From Eubacterium sp. CAG:252 (lineage in GTDB: Bacteria > Bacillota > Clostridia > Lachnospirales > Lachnospiraceae): 48,875 bases of DNA. The translations under genes and the position numbers were made by a program. Numbering within the stretch: the stretch's first letter is position 1; each line of letters opens with the position of its first letter. Positions 1 to 9,678 of the stretch are shown one piece after another. Under the pieces are notes generated by a model. The model searched no databases, was not told the origin of the DNA, and worked only from the letters and a program-made list of their open reading frames with translations. The DNA lies in the NCBI GenBank assembly GCA_000436535.1, contig FR886279.1:1-48875 (forward strand), written 5' to 3'.

Positions 1-1
1 A

Positions 2-589
2 AAATTTTATCCGGGTGGAGTTCCATATCTTTGCATGTTTGATGTCGGTGATTCCTTCTATACACTTGGAACAACATATGCACTGGCACAGGTAAGATTA
101 AATCAGGGAAATAAGTCTGAAAAATGTAATATAAATCTTTTATATATAATAAAAAGTCTGTTTTCATCTGTGCCATTTGTTGTCTATTTTACAATGACAG
201 TATTATCTTTTCTTAATTTCCATCTTCCATCAGTAATTGTTGAAATAGCTGATTTCTGTGGTCATGGCAACGGCTTTCTGGCAATGATGATGATAGGAAT
301 ATCACTTGAAATTAATATGAGCAGGGATACATTCAGGGAAGTAATACATTTACTGGCATTAAGATATGCAATAGGAATAGTATCGGCTATACTCATATTC
401 TGCATACTTCCAGCACCACTTGTCATGAGGCAGATATTAGCGGCAGCAGTATTCTCATCAAGTGCGGCCGTATCTATAATATATTCAGAAAAATTAGGAG
501 TGCCAACAGATATAGCAGCAGCACTCAATCCAATCTCTACAATATGTATGATACCGCTTATGGTTATTGTTATAATGCTAACAATGTAG
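2..589 (+). CDS. AEC-family (auxin efflux carrier-like) transporter, C-terminal part
   Basis: The reading frame is open from base 2, so the gene begins before the window. About 195 residues are visible. They form several hydrophobic helices: one near the first third (PFVVYFTMTVLSF), then a Gly-rich stretch (NGFLAMMMIGISLE), then helices ending in MIPLMVIVIMLTM. This five-helix C-terminal half, with the MIGISLE motif and a final ISTICMIPLM helix, matches the AEC/BART superfamily of secondary carriers. These export or import small organic acids in the cytoplasmic membrane. The substrate cannot be told. The next gene starts 300 bases later and looks unrelated. Confidence 0.7.
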   Translation, partial: KFYPGGVPYLCMFDVGDSFYTLGTTYALAQVRLNQGNKSEKCNINLLYIIKSLFSSVPFVVYFTMTVLSFLNFHLPSVIVEIADFCGHGNGFLAMMMIGISLEINMSRDTFREVIHLLALRYAIGIVSAILIFCILPAPLVMRQILAAAVFSSSAAVSIIYSEKLGVPTDIAAALNPISTICMIPLMVIVIMLTM

Positions 590-888
590 GAATGGTATTG
601 ACAGAATAATTCCTTGATAACTCCATTAAATACATAATTATTAAAATGAACAGTATGAATTCACTAAAAATTATATTATAATTACAAATACTTAGAAAAT
701 TGTAAGTTGATTGCAAGTTACGGAAAGTAAAATGTGTATAAGTGATGGGGTGTGCTGTATGAAGATACGTCAAAATCGGTGCTGGCACAGCAGCTTTGTC
801 AGTCTTACAAGACAGATACAAAGTAGTATTGAATGAGATAAACTTTCTTTGATTTATATGATGGATGATACAGAATGGAGCAGAATAT
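590..888. other. Intergenic region with regulator-like direct repeat and leader hairpin
   Basis: No gene is seen here. Bases 700-709 and 711-720 are near-identical decamers (TTGTAAGTTG and TTGCAAGTTA) with an 11-base period, the arrangement bound by OmpR/PhoB-type regulators. Such a regulator is encoded just downstream. A weak -10-like TATAAG lies at 737-742. Bases 794-823 can fold as a two-part hairpin (CTTTGT with ACAAAG, enclosing GTCTT with AAGAC). Its role is unknown. Confidence 0.4.
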
Positions 889-1560
889 ATGTACAGGATT
901 ATGCTTGTAGAGGATGATAAAGAATTAGGAGAAACAATAAAGAGCCTTCTGGTACTTAAAGGATATGATGTAGAACTTATAGGAAGTGTGAAAGAATACA
1001 ATAAGCATACAGAGGTGTATGATATGTATCTTCTTGATGTAAAGCTTCCAGATGGAGATGGTTTTCAGGTATGTGAAAAAATCAGACATAACTCTGATGC
1101 ACCGATTATATTCATAACCTCATGCGATGATGAGGAGTCGATAGTAAGGGGACTTGATATAGGAGGGGATGATTATGTTACAAAGCCTTTTCATAATGCG
1201 GTGCTGTTATCAAGAATAAGTGCTAACTTAAGAAGAAGTGGCATGAATGATGGTGATGTATATAAGAAAGGTGAGCTTTCAATATATTTTGATAAGTATA
1301 AGCTGTACAGGGCTGGCAATGAGCTTAAGCTTTCTAATAATGAATGGGATATGCTTAAGATACTTGTTGAAAATAAGGGAAGAGTAGTTAGAAGAGATGT
1401 ATTCTTTGACAGACTGTGGGATATACATGGCAACTATGTTGAATATAATACACTCACCGTTAATATGAGCCGTCTTAAGGCGAAGCTTGGTACATTTGGA
1501 GAAGAAAGAGTACCTTATATAGAAACGATAAGAAATGTAGGGTACCGCTGGATAGCATAG
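889..1560 (+). CDS. OmpR/PhoB-family response regulator
   Basis: A DNA-binding response regulator of 223 residues. The receiver domain (about 1-115) has the acidic pair E8/D9/D10, the phospho-acceptor Asp50 in the segment YLLDVKLPD, the Thr in FITS and the Lys in VTKPF. The C-terminal winged helix (about 125-223) ends in the typical YIETIRNVGYRW. An upstream ATG at 865 is in frame, but the GGAG at 877-880 is 8 bases before the ATG at 889, which I take as the start. The histidine kinase begins 10 bases after the stop, so the two are cotranscribed. It probably controls the ABC transporter that follows, as in Bce-type modules. Confidence 0.9.
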   Translation: MYRIMLVEDDKELGETIKSLLVLKGYDVELIGSVKEYNKHTEVYDMYLLDVKLPDGDGFQVCEKIRHNSDAPIIFITSCDDEESIVRGLDIGGDDYVTKPFHNAVLLSRISANLRRSGMNDGDVYKKGELSIYFDKYKLYRAGNELKLSNNEWDMLKILVENKGRVVRRDVFFDRLWDIHGNYVEYNTLTVNMSRLKAKLGTFGEERVPYIETIRNVGYRWIA

Positions 1561-1570
1561 GAGATAAAGT

Positions 1571-2800
1571 ATGGAGAATAGTAAGCAGATTCAGTCTGGC
1601 ACCTCCAGACAGAACATAGATAAGCAGATAAGAAATTATAGAAGAAATCAGACATTATTTGTTATTGTGTCAGTAGTTATTAATGCACTCATCATTGCAT
1701 TTCTAACCATATATTATAGTATCAGGCAGAGGGCTCTTGTTGGAGCCCTCTATCTGTATGATAAAGACTCAGCAGTCAATATGATAGACAGAATGATGCA
1801 TATGAATATAAGTATGAATACTTACAATTCAGGAACTACGGCAATGGTTGAGGCAGGTTATACAAAGAATGGTTATGCATATCTTTCACGTATCAATGGT
1901 GAAAATGTTATGTATATTGTTATTTCACTGATTATGGCGGGGCTTTTTATATGTGGAATTATACACTGCTACAGGATAGGAAAGGATGACTGTCTTGGAG
2001 GTCTTAAGACATATGCCAAGGAGAATGAGTTGCTTAAAGGAAAGTTTGTAAAGGAGCATGAATATAACATATGTCAGTATAAGAAGATGCAGGAATTCGT
2101 TGAGAATATAGCACATCAGATAAAAACTCCGCTTTCAGTTATGACTATGAAACTTGAAATGTTACAGGATATGCTTGTTTCAGATACAGAAGGCAGCAGT
2201 ACTATAGCAAATGCATCTACAATAATTACAGAATGTACAAAGAGCGCATTTAAGATAAAAGTATTTATTAAAAAGCTTCTTGATATAAGCAGGATAGAGT
2301 CGGGAAAAGTCGTGCTTGCCTCAGATAAGGTGATTATTGATTATATTGTTGAGGAGAGTGTTGAGAGTGCAGTTGTAGATAAGTCAAAGGTTATTGTTGA
2401 TTATGGTGATGCCATAAAGCGTGATATGTACGCAGATGAGGGATGGCTTGTAGAAGCATTTGTCAATATAATAAGCAACAGCTATGAATATATATGTGAC
2501 AGGGAAGATGGTCGTGTATACATAGATATAAGCAGTAACAATGAGGTGTGTATGATAAAAATAGCAGATAACGGAGATGGAATAGATAAAGAACATCTTG
2601 CTTACATATTCGACAGGTTTGAGGGAAAGAGCAGTCAGGATGAGTTCCATGCAGGAATAGGACTTAATCTTTCAAAGCTTATAATAGAAGCACATCATGG
2701 AAGCATAAAGGCGGGAAACAGTGATAAGTACGGCGGTGCGGAATTCAGGATAATACTGCCATTATATAAGCTTAAAGGGAAGATTGAATATAATAAATAA
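1571..2800 (+). CDS. Sensor histidine kinase with short extracytoplasmic loop
   Basis: A membrane sensor kinase of 409 residues. Two membrane segments (about 28-50 and 113-132) bracket a roughly 60-residue external part. A coiled linker leads to the H-box ENIAHQIKTPLS with phospho-accepting His182. The ATP-binding domain shows an N box (NIISNSYEY), a D box (ADNGDGID), an F box (FDRF) and GIGLNLS. The partner is the response regulator encoded 10 bases upstream. Placement ahead of a large FtsX-type ABC transporter recalls the peptide-antibiotic sensing modules of Firmicutes (BceRS type). However, the external part is longer than in true intramembrane-sensing kinases, so it may sense a ligand itself. 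The signal is unknown. Confidence 0.9.
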   Translation: MENSKQIQSGTSRQNIDKQIRNYRRNQTLFVIVSVVINALIIAFLTIYYSIRQRALVGALYLYDKDSAVNMIDRMMHMNISMNTYNSGTTAMVEAGYTKNGYAYLSRINGENVMYIVISLIMAGLFICGIIHCYRIGKDDCLGGLKTYAKENELLKGKFVKEHEYNICQYKKMQEFVENIAHQIKTPLSVMTMKLEMLQDMLVSDTEGSSTIANASTIITECTKSAFKIKVFIKKLLDISRIESGKVVLASDKVIIDYIVEESVESAVVDKSKVIVDYGDAIKRDMYADEGWLVEAFVNIISNSYEYICDREDGRVYIDISSNNEVCMIKIADNGDGIDKEHLAYIFDRFEGKSSQDEFHAGIGLNLSKLIIEAHHGSIKAGNSDKYGGAEFRIILPLYKLKGKIEYNK

Positions 2801-2938
2801 AGCTTAAAGCGTAAGTTATATGTAAGCAGAGTGTTGTATAGTAAATATACGAAGTACATAAGAAGAGAGATATGTGGTATCTGATGGGATATTGGAAAAG
2901 GAATTGTAATATCAGTAAAAAGATAAGGGGGTGCCTTT

Positions 2939-5752
2939 ATGAATACTGAATATGTGAATTATTGTTTTAAAAGCATAAAAAGACGTTTAAAGAGTGTCAC
3001 AAGAACATCACTTGCGGTATTTTTAGTGTTTGTTTTCGTGGCGTGGGTTATGCTCTTTAAGTCTGATATGTATGAGTGGCAGATGCAGTCAGCAAAGCAG
3101 AGATTCGGGAACTGGTTTGTTATGATGTATGGCTCTGACAATAAGGAAAACAGTGAGCTTAAGGGCCATCCTTATCTAGATAATTCGGGCAAAGCAGGTG
3201 TGGTTAATTATGTATATGATAATAATGACGAGAAGTCTGACATTAAGATAGGATATATGTCAGATGAGTTCATAAAAATCGGCAATATCAGGGCAGATAA
3301 GGGACATTTTCCACAAAGCAATGATGAGGCTGCACTTGACTGGAATACATTAATATCACTTAATCAGGGGACAGAGTTAGGGCAGGATATCAGTATAAAA
3401 ACAGCTATAAAAAACAGTTCAGGAGATACTGATATTATAACAAAGACATATAAGCTGTGTGGTATATTAGACAGTTATACTAATGTATGGACAGGTGGAA
3501 ATAATGTACCGGGAATTATAGTTACACAGCAGGAGGCAGCAGATATTAAGCAGAATGGAGATGCTGTGTATATATATTCTGCCAACAGCAATTATGTTGA
3601 GAACAACTACAGGGATATATATGAGGGGATAAAGAAGAAGGCAGGAGCACTGCTTGAATATAACAGCAGTGTATATGATTATGAGCCGTGGGCAGGAAAC
3701 TTTATATACGATTATATGTATATTGTGCTTGCAGCCATAGGCATAGCAGCAATAGCTTACCAGCTTACAGTTTATAACAGGCAGAGAAAAAATGTATACA
3801 GCATATTGAAAGGTCTGGGTGCCAGAAGAGTACAGCTTATAGGTAAGGCATTTATTGAGAATTCAGTTATCGTGATATGTTCATCATTAGCAGGTCTGAT
3901 TTTTTCAATAATATCTGCCCGTCTGGTGTGCCTTATTGTAGAAATAGTGTCGGGAGTAAGTTTCTTTTCAATAGATAAAGAGGTATATATAAGTCTGGTA
4001 ATTATGCTTGCTGCGGCAGTTATAGCGGGGCTTTTTGTAAGCATTTATATGCCGGAAAGAAAAGAGAAGAATAAAAAAACATATAAAAGTGCTAAACACA
4101 AAGCAAAGCATACAATAAATAAAAATAATTATATAAATCAGACATATAAAAGACTTAAAGACTGTCAGCCGCTTATACAAAGAGTGTCACTAAGGATATT
4201 TTCACTTGCTATGATGATAATAATGGCTGGCTGTGTGGCAGGTATAATAGTTACATATAAAGATTATAAAGCCGGCACAGATGATGTGGATATAGTAGGT
4301 TTTAAGCAAGAGGATAAGAATGCGGCATATATAATGAATTATTGCTGGGATATTACTGAACCATATCCGTCATTATATTCTAATGACACGAGAGGTTTTT
4401 ATAAGAATTATTATTCGCATACATTTGTTACTCCAATGTGGGAGGAATATTACAAAAGAGATATCAGTTCGTACAGTGAAAATTTGTTAAGCAATGGACA
4501 GATTAAAAGAAGGATATATAGTAATCATACAGAGCTTTTATATAACATAAAGCGTGCAGATGCTCTTATGTATAAAGGTATAGATGAGAGCATAATAAGT
4601 TATCTTAATAATATATCAGGTGTTAAAGAGATAAATTATGGATACTTTGACACTGCAAGAGTATGGCATTGGGATAATATGAACTATAATAAAATGGGTA
4701 TAGCGTGGTATGTTCAGGATAGTCAGAACAAGCATATAACAACTAATGCCAATCCAGAGGACACAGACCGGTATCTTTTTGCAACTGAGTATGTAAAACC
4801 TGACAGTAAGATATATGATATACTTTGTGAGTATGCAGGTAAAGATAAGCTTAGTTATGATGAATTTGCAAATGGTGATAAATGTGTTGTATTTCTTAAT
4901 AAAAATATTGAAGGAGAGTATGACGATACAATTACGGAGGGAACAAAGATAGGACTTATGGGTTATAGTACATATCCTCCTGCTGTTGGAGAGGGGGAGG
5001 TAAAGGAACGTTATACGGGAAGTTATTATAAGGCTGTAAAGAATTATATGAATAATGTAGGTCCGCAGCTTGATGATTACTATGATAGCAGGAGTGTGTT
5101 ATATGAAATAATGGAAAAATATACATATAACAGGGATTTCGTTCCAGCAGCAGAAAGTGAGGCAGCCTGTGTCATATATGTTGACGATGAGGTGAAGGAG
5201 AGCTTAAAGGAATATATTCCAGAGTTTGGTTTATATACTATGATTGTATCTGATGAGACTGGTAAAAAGGCTGTGGATACACAGAATGAGTGGTTAAAGG
5301 AGTATCTTACAGCGGATAAGCTTCCAGATGAGCTTACTCTTTCCATGAAGTATAATCAGGTAAATATAAGATACAGTCTTAATTCTGTATATAACGGAAC
5401 AGCCAATACAGTAGCTTCATATCTGGGACAGGCAGGTTTTTCATACAGCAGCTACTCAGAGCCAAAGGATGTTTTAAGAAGTAATACAATGGAAGCTTTC
5501 ATACTGTATGGCTTCACGCTTGTCACGGCAGCGCTTTCATATATTGTTGTTATTATGCTTGTATTAAGAAATACGATGTCGGAATACAGAAGCAGGATAA
5601 TGATATTAAGAAGTACTGGTGCAGATAAAGATGTTATATTTAAGGTATATATGACAATGTGTATAAGAGAGTCACTGTGGTGCATTATATTGGCGCCGGT
5701 TGTACTTATACTTGAGGCGGTATGCCTGAAGCTTGGACTTAAGAGGGTATAA
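2939..5752 (+). CDS. Large FtsX/MacB-type ABC transporter permease (first of tandem pair)
   Basis: A 937-residue permease. There is one membrane segment near residues 20-40, then an extracytoplasmic domain of about 220 residues, then three helices around 265-375 (an FtsX core). A basic cytoplasmic linker follows, with another helix near 420-440. Next comes a second extracytoplasmic domain of about 430 residues rich in Tyr and Asp, and two final helices. The usual last FtsX helix is absent: the protein stops after LILEAVCLKLGLKRV. The start has a strong AAGGGGGTG site. The next gene, a paralogue, begins 26 bases later. With the LolD-like ATPase downstream it probably forms a mechanotransmission-type transporter for peptides or lipophilic compounds. 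Confidence 0.85.
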   Translation: MNTEYVNYCFKSIKRRLKSVTRTSLAVFLVFVFVAWVMLFKSDMYEWQMQSAKQRFGNWFVMMYGSDNKENSELKGHPYLDNSGKAGVVNYVYDNNDEKSDIKIGYMSDEFIKIGNIRADKGHFPQSNDEAALDWNTLISLNQGTELGQDISIKTAIKNSSGDTDIITKTYKLCGILDSYTNVWTGGNNVPGIIVTQQEAADIKQNGDAVYIYSANSNYVENNYRDIYEGIKKKAGALLEYNSSVYDYEPWAGNFIYDYMYIVLAAIGIAAIAYQLTVYNRQRKNVYSILKGLGARRVQLIGKAFIENSVIVICSSLAGLIFSIISARLVCLIVEIVSGVSFFSIDKEVYISLVIMLAAAVIAGLFVSIYMPERKEKNKKTYKSAKHKAKHTINKNNYINQTYKRLKDCQPLIQRVSLRIFSLAMMIIMAGCVAGIIVTYKDYKAGTDDVDIVGFKQEDKNAAYIMNYCWDITEPYPSLYSNDTRGFYKNYYSHTFVTPMWEEYYKRDISSYSENLLSNGQIKRRIYSNHTELLYNIKRADALMYKGIDESIISYLNNISGVKEINYGYFDTARVWHWDNMNYNKMGIAWYVQDSQNKHITTNANPEDTDRYLFATEYVKPDSKIYDILCEYAGKDKLSYDEFANGDKCVVFLNKNIEGEYDDTITEGTKIGLMGYSTYPPAVGEGEVKERYTGSYYKAVKNYMNNVGPQLDDYYDSRSVLYEIMEKYTYNRDFVPAAESEAACVIYVDDEVKESLKEYIPEFGLYTMIVSDETGKKAVDTQNEWLKEYLTADKLPDELTLSMKYNQVNIRYSLNSVYNGTANTVASYLGQAGFSYSSYSEPKDVLRSNTMEAFILYGFTLVTAALSYIVVIMLVLRNTMSEYRSRIMILRSTGADKDVIFKVYMTMCIRESLWCIILAPVVLILEAVCLKLGLKRV

Positions 5753-5778
5753 TCAGTGAATTAGTAGAAGGTGTTAAT

Positions 5779-8766
5779 TTGAATATAGAGTATATAAAAT
5801 ATTGTATAAGAAGCGTAAAAAGACGATGGAAAAGCATACTAAGAACATCACTTGCGATATTTTTTGCATTTGTTTTCGTTGCAGGTGTTATGCTGTTTAA
5901 GTCTAATATGTATCAGTGGCAGTTACAGTCAGTAAGGCACAGATTTGGCAGCTGGATAATAATGCTTTATGATAGTAACCTTGAAGAGAATAGTGAACTT
6001 AAAAATCATCCATATCTTAATGAGTCAGGAAAAGCTGCTGTTGATAATTATATGTATGATACTAAGAAGCAGCAGGACGTAAGTAGTGTCAAGTTAGGAT
6101 ATATGTCAGATGAATTCATAAGTATAGGCAATATATCGCTTCGTGAGGGAAGTATGCCACAGGAGGATGATGAGGCAGCAATAGAATGGGATACGCTTAT
6201 TAAGCTTAATCAGGGAACTACGATAGGGCAGGATATAGTAATAAACATAAGAAAGAGTAACAGTCCTTATAGTAATGTAATAGAAAAAACATATAAGCTC
6301 ACTGGAATACTTAATAACTATACCAATGTGTGGACAGGCGGAAATAATGTACCCGGTATTATATTAAAAGAGGATGAAGCAGACAGTATTAACAGAATAG
6401 GAAAGGCGACATATATATATTCATCGAACAATTATATAGATAAGAATTATACGGGTATATATGAGGGGTTAAAGAAGCGTACAAAGAAATCACTTATATA
6501 TAACAGCAGTGTGTATGATTATGAGCCATGGGGCGGTGGATATATATACGATTATATGTATATCATACTTATGATTACAGGAGTAGCAGCAGTTGTCTAC
6601 CAGATGCTTATACATAGTAAGGAGCGTAGCAGAATTAACCAGATAATGGCTAATCTTGGTGCTTCAAAGCTGCAGATTATGACACAGGCATTTATAGAAA
6701 ATGTTCTCATAGTTATTGTAGCTGCACTGTCGGGGATGTTTCTTTCAATAGGTCTTGGAAAGCTGGTCTGCTATTTAATCGGAAGAAGCAAGGGCTATCA
6801 GTTTTTCGTGGTTGAAAGCAGCATATATACTTATGTGTTTGTCATGTTTCTGGTATCTGTAGCAGCAAGTATGGTGGTAAGCTTTATAGATAAGAAAAAT
6901 ATTAAAGTACATAAGCAAAGTAAAATAGGAGCCAGCACAGAAAGAAGAATATCGAAAAAAGACAGGATAAATAAACATAATTATATACGCCAGACATATA
7001 AAAGGTTTATAAAGACAGAAGGAATTGTATCAGGAGCAGCTGTAAGAATATTTGCTTTTGTTATGTTTTTAGTTATTATGGGATGCATATTTAATAGTGT
7101 TAAGGCTTATAAAGAATATGTAGATAATTCACAAAAGTCGGATATAATTGCATTTAACTCGACAGATAATGAGAGCTTTTATAATATGTATTATGTAAAG
7201 AAAAAGCCTATGAACAGCTCAGGCAGATTATATGATACAGATATAAACAATAATACTGAGCAGGTAAGAACAAGGGAACAGTTAAAAGAAAATATCAGTA
7301 AGATGAAGTTCGTATATGATTACACTTTCGAGCAATATAACAATATGTATAGTTATTATAGTGTGGAAGAAACAGAACATGGCACGCAGAAATATTTAAA
7401 TGAATATAGCAGCTTCAGAATGAGCAATAATATCAAAAAAGCGGATACTATTTTGTTTAATGGTTTTGATGATAATACTATTGACTATATTATGAATATA
7501 GATGGTGTTGAAGATATAAGCTATGGATATTATGAAACTGGGAGAACCTGGCACTGGAATACTATGGATTATAACAAGCTTGGAACGTCATGGTATATTA
7601 ATTACAGCTTTAATGATAATAGTATACAGACATCGTCTGATGGAAATACATGTGAAGAGAAGTATCTGTTTGCAACAGAATATGTAGAAGATGGCAGTGA
7701 TATGTATGATATATTAAAAAGTCACATCATAAAGGGTGACTTTGATGATGAGGCATTTAACAGCGGTGAGGAAGTTGTTATATTTGTAGATAAGAACCCT
7801 GATGGAGAGTATGACGACACTATTGTTGAGGGAATTGATATAAAACTTAATAATTATAAGTGCCGTCTGACTGCATATAATAATACATCGAATATAGATA
7901 GTCTTAACAGTTATGAGAGGGCATTAAGTACATATATAAAGAATAGTGGATTAGACGATAAAATTACATACGTAGATAGTCTTACAAATAAGCCGGACTA
8001 TGAAGAAGAAAAGCAGAATTATAGAAATTATCTTATAAATGAAATATATAGCCCAATGACATTGTTATGGTTAGATAATAAAAGTGAGGATGAACAATAT
8101 GAAGAGGTAATGAGGTATTTTTTTAATAAAATTAAAAAAAATTATTATTACTATATTGATTATGAGCCGGCAGCAACAACAAAAGCAGCGTACGTTATAC
8201 AGCTGGATGATGATATGAAAGAAATGCTAAAAGAATATGTACCAGAATTCGGACAGTACACTATGATAGCATCTTTAAATCTAGCGAATAAAGCCATGGA
8301 TACACAGAATGAGATAATAAAGAATTATTTCCAGCTTGACGAACTGCCAGATGAGATTAAGCTTAAGCCGGTGTATAATCAGATAAAGCTAAGATACAGC
8401 ATGAATTCACTGTATAGCGGAACAGTAAATACAGTGAATTCATATATGCAGCAGGCAGGTATAGGATATAATTCTTATTCAGAGGAAAAAGACGAAGTTA
8501 AGAGCAAGACATTAGAGGCAATTATATTTTATACATTTACAGGTGTCATGGCGGCATGTGTATACATAATTATAGCGGTTCTTGTACTAAACAGCAGAAT
8601 TCTAAGACATAAGGAAACTATGCAGATATTACTAAACAGCGGTGCTGACAGGAGTATAATATTCCATATATATATGAAATGGTGCGTAAGGGAAAGCGTG
8701 TACTGTATCATACTTATGCCGGTTATACTTATTGTTGATGCAATGATTATAAGGAAGGCTGCTTAG
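5779..8766 (+). CDS. Large FtsX/MacB-type ABC transporter permease (second of tandem pair)
   Basis: A 995-residue paralogue of the preceding permease. The N-termini match closely (NIEYIKYCIRSVKRR against NTEYVNYCFKSIKRR), and both share SSVYDYEPW followed by IYDYMYI before the first FtsX helix bundle. The start is a TTG at 5779 with AAGGTG six bases before it. No in-frame ATG lies near, and homology begins exactly here. The second external domain carries an insert rich in Asn, Tyr and Lys around residues 740-800 that the first copy lacks. It also ends early, after two C-terminal helices. The pair presumably forms a heterodimer served by the ATPase encoded next. Confidence 0.85.
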   Translation: MNIEYIKYCIRSVKRRWKSILRTSLAIFFAFVFVAGVMLFKSNMYQWQLQSVRHRFGSWIIMLYDSNLEENSELKNHPYLNESGKAAVDNYMYDTKKQQDVSSVKLGYMSDEFISIGNISLREGSMPQEDDEAAIEWDTLIKLNQGTTIGQDIVINIRKSNSPYSNVIEKTYKLTGILNNYTNVWTGGNNVPGIILKEDEADSINRIGKATYIYSSNNYIDKNYTGIYEGLKKRTKKSLIYNSSVYDYEPWGGGYIYDYMYIILMITGVAAVVYQMLIHSKERSRINQIMANLGASKLQIMTQAFIENVLIVIVAALSGMFLSIGLGKLVCYLIGRSKGYQFFVVESSIYTYVFVMFLVSVAASMVVSFIDKKNIKVHKQSKIGASTERRISKKDRINKHNYIRQTYKRFIKTEGIVSGAAVRIFAFVMFLVIMGCIFNSVKAYKEYVDNSQKSDIIAFNSTDNESFYNMYYVKKKPMNSSGRLYDTDINNNTEQVRTREQLKENISKMKFVYDYTFEQYNNMYSYYSVEETEHGTQKYLNEYSSFRMSNNIKKADTILFNGFDDNTIDYIMNIDGVEDISYGYYETGRTWHWNTMDYNKLGTSWYINYSFNDNSIQTSSDGNTCEEKYLFATEYVEDGSDMYDILKSHIIKGDFDDEAFNSGEEVVIFVDKNPDGEYDDTIVEGIDIKLNNYKCRLTAYNNTSNIDSLNSYERALSTYIKNSGLDDKITYVDSLTNKPDYEEEKQNYRNYLINEIYSPMTLLWLDNKSEDEQYEEVMRYFFNKIKKNYYYYIDYEPAATTKAAYVIQLDDDMKEMLKEYVPEFGQYTMIASLNLANKAMDTQNEIIKNYFQLDELPDEIKLKPVYNQIKLRYSMNSLYSGTVNTVNSYMQQAGIGYNSYSEEKDEVKSKTLEAIIFYTFTGVMAACVYIIIAVLVLNSRILRHKETMQILLNSGADRSIIFHIYMKWCVRESVYCIILMPVILIVDAMIIRKAA

Positions 8767-8905
8767 ATGTATTAGATGTATACAGCAGGTTAAATAATTA
8801 AGGTATTATGTGAAAAAAAAATCAGATATTTTATTTTCATACGGCTCAATAAATAGCCGGGTAAAGAATATTTTATTAAATGAAAAAGCAGGAAAGGGCG
8901 ATATT

Positions 8906-9586
8906 ATGGGAGAAATATTAAGGGCAGAAGGCATAAGCAAAACTTACCATACAGGTACAGTCGATGTACACGCATTGAAAAAATGCGACATAAGTATAAG
9001 AAAAGGTGAATTCACAGCTATTATAGGAAAGAGTGGTTCGGGAAAGTCGACTCTTCTTAGAATACTTGGCTCTATGGATAAGCCTGATGAGGGTGAGGTA
9101 TATATTGATGATATTAATATCGGTGAATTAAATGACAGGCAGTTATCAAAGCTTAGAAGGGAAAAGATTGGATATGTATATCAGAATTACAGTCTTATAC
9201 CAGAGTATACTGCATATGAAAATATAGCACTTCCTGTTGTGCTTGATAATCAGGATGTTGACGAGGAGGAGATTAATGACCTGTTAGACGCTCTTCAGGT
9301 AGAACACTGCAGGGATAAGTTTCCAGAGCAGATGTCGGGTGGTGAGCAGCAGAGAGTGGCTATAGCAAGGGCACTTATTATGCATCCGGCAGTTGTATAT
9401 GCAGATGAGCCTACTGGTAATCTTGATGCAGAGAGTGCAGAAAATGTTGCGGCGATGCTGTCGCTTGCAGCAGCAAAGTACAGACAGACTATAGTTATGG
9501 TAACACATGACAAGCAGATGGCAGAGTATGCGGACAGGATACTTAGCATTGTGGATGGACATGTTATATCAGATGTTACAGAGTAA
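8906..9586 (+). CDS. LolD/MacB-family ABC transporter ATPase
   Basis: A 226-residue ATPase. It has Walker A GKSGSGKST, a Q loop in YVYQNYSL, the signature MSGGEQQR, Walker B VVYADEPTGNLD and the switch His in VTHDKQ. This is the family that energises FtsX-type permeases (LolCDE, MacB, BceAB). An upstream GTG at 8810 is in frame, but its 32 extra residues are poorly conserved in character. The ATG at 8906 has GGAAAGGG seven bases before it, so I use that. It is the only ATPase near the two giant permeases and probably powers both. Its stop codon abuts the repeat that precedes the CdaR-type regulator. Confidence 0.92.
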   Translation: MGEILRAEGISKTYHTGTVDVHALKKCDISIRKGEFTAIIGKSGSGKSTLLRILGSMDKPDEGEVYIDDINIGELNDRQLSKLRREKIGYVYQNYSLIPEYTAYENIALPVVLDNQDVDEEEINDLLDALQVEHCRDKFPEQMSGGEQQRVAIARALIMHPAVVYADEPTGNLDAESAENVAAMLSLAAAKYRQTIVMVTHDKQMAEYADRILSIVDGHVISDVTE

Positions 9587-9601
9587 ATTATGATATGATG
9601 G

Positions 9602-9663
9602 GCGCAAAACAAAAGAAAACGGCTGCGAAGCAGACATTTACTTTTCCTGCGCCATTAACGAAC
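9602..9663. repeat. 62-bp hairpin repeat, copy 1
   Basis: The segment begins GCGCAAAAC and contains CTTTTCCTGCGC, an inverted repeat of its start, around an inner hairpin CTGC-GAA-GCAG. It matches 13177-13238 at all but about four of 62 positions. It lies between the transporter ATPase and the cdaR-like gene. It is open in the cdaR frame, so it can be mistaken for an N-terminal extension of that protein. Confidence 0.75.
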
Positions 9664-9678
9664 AGGAATGGAGAAGTT

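Noticed and set aside
8810..8905. Upstream GTG start for the ABC ATPase
   Set aside because: No ribosome-binding site suits it, and the family begins at the ATG at 8906, which has a GGAAAGGG site.
9595..9678. N-terminal extension of the CdaR-like protein (28 residues)
   Set aside because: The extension is encoded by the 62-bp repeat also found at 13177, and a better ribosome-binding site precedes the ATG at 9679.
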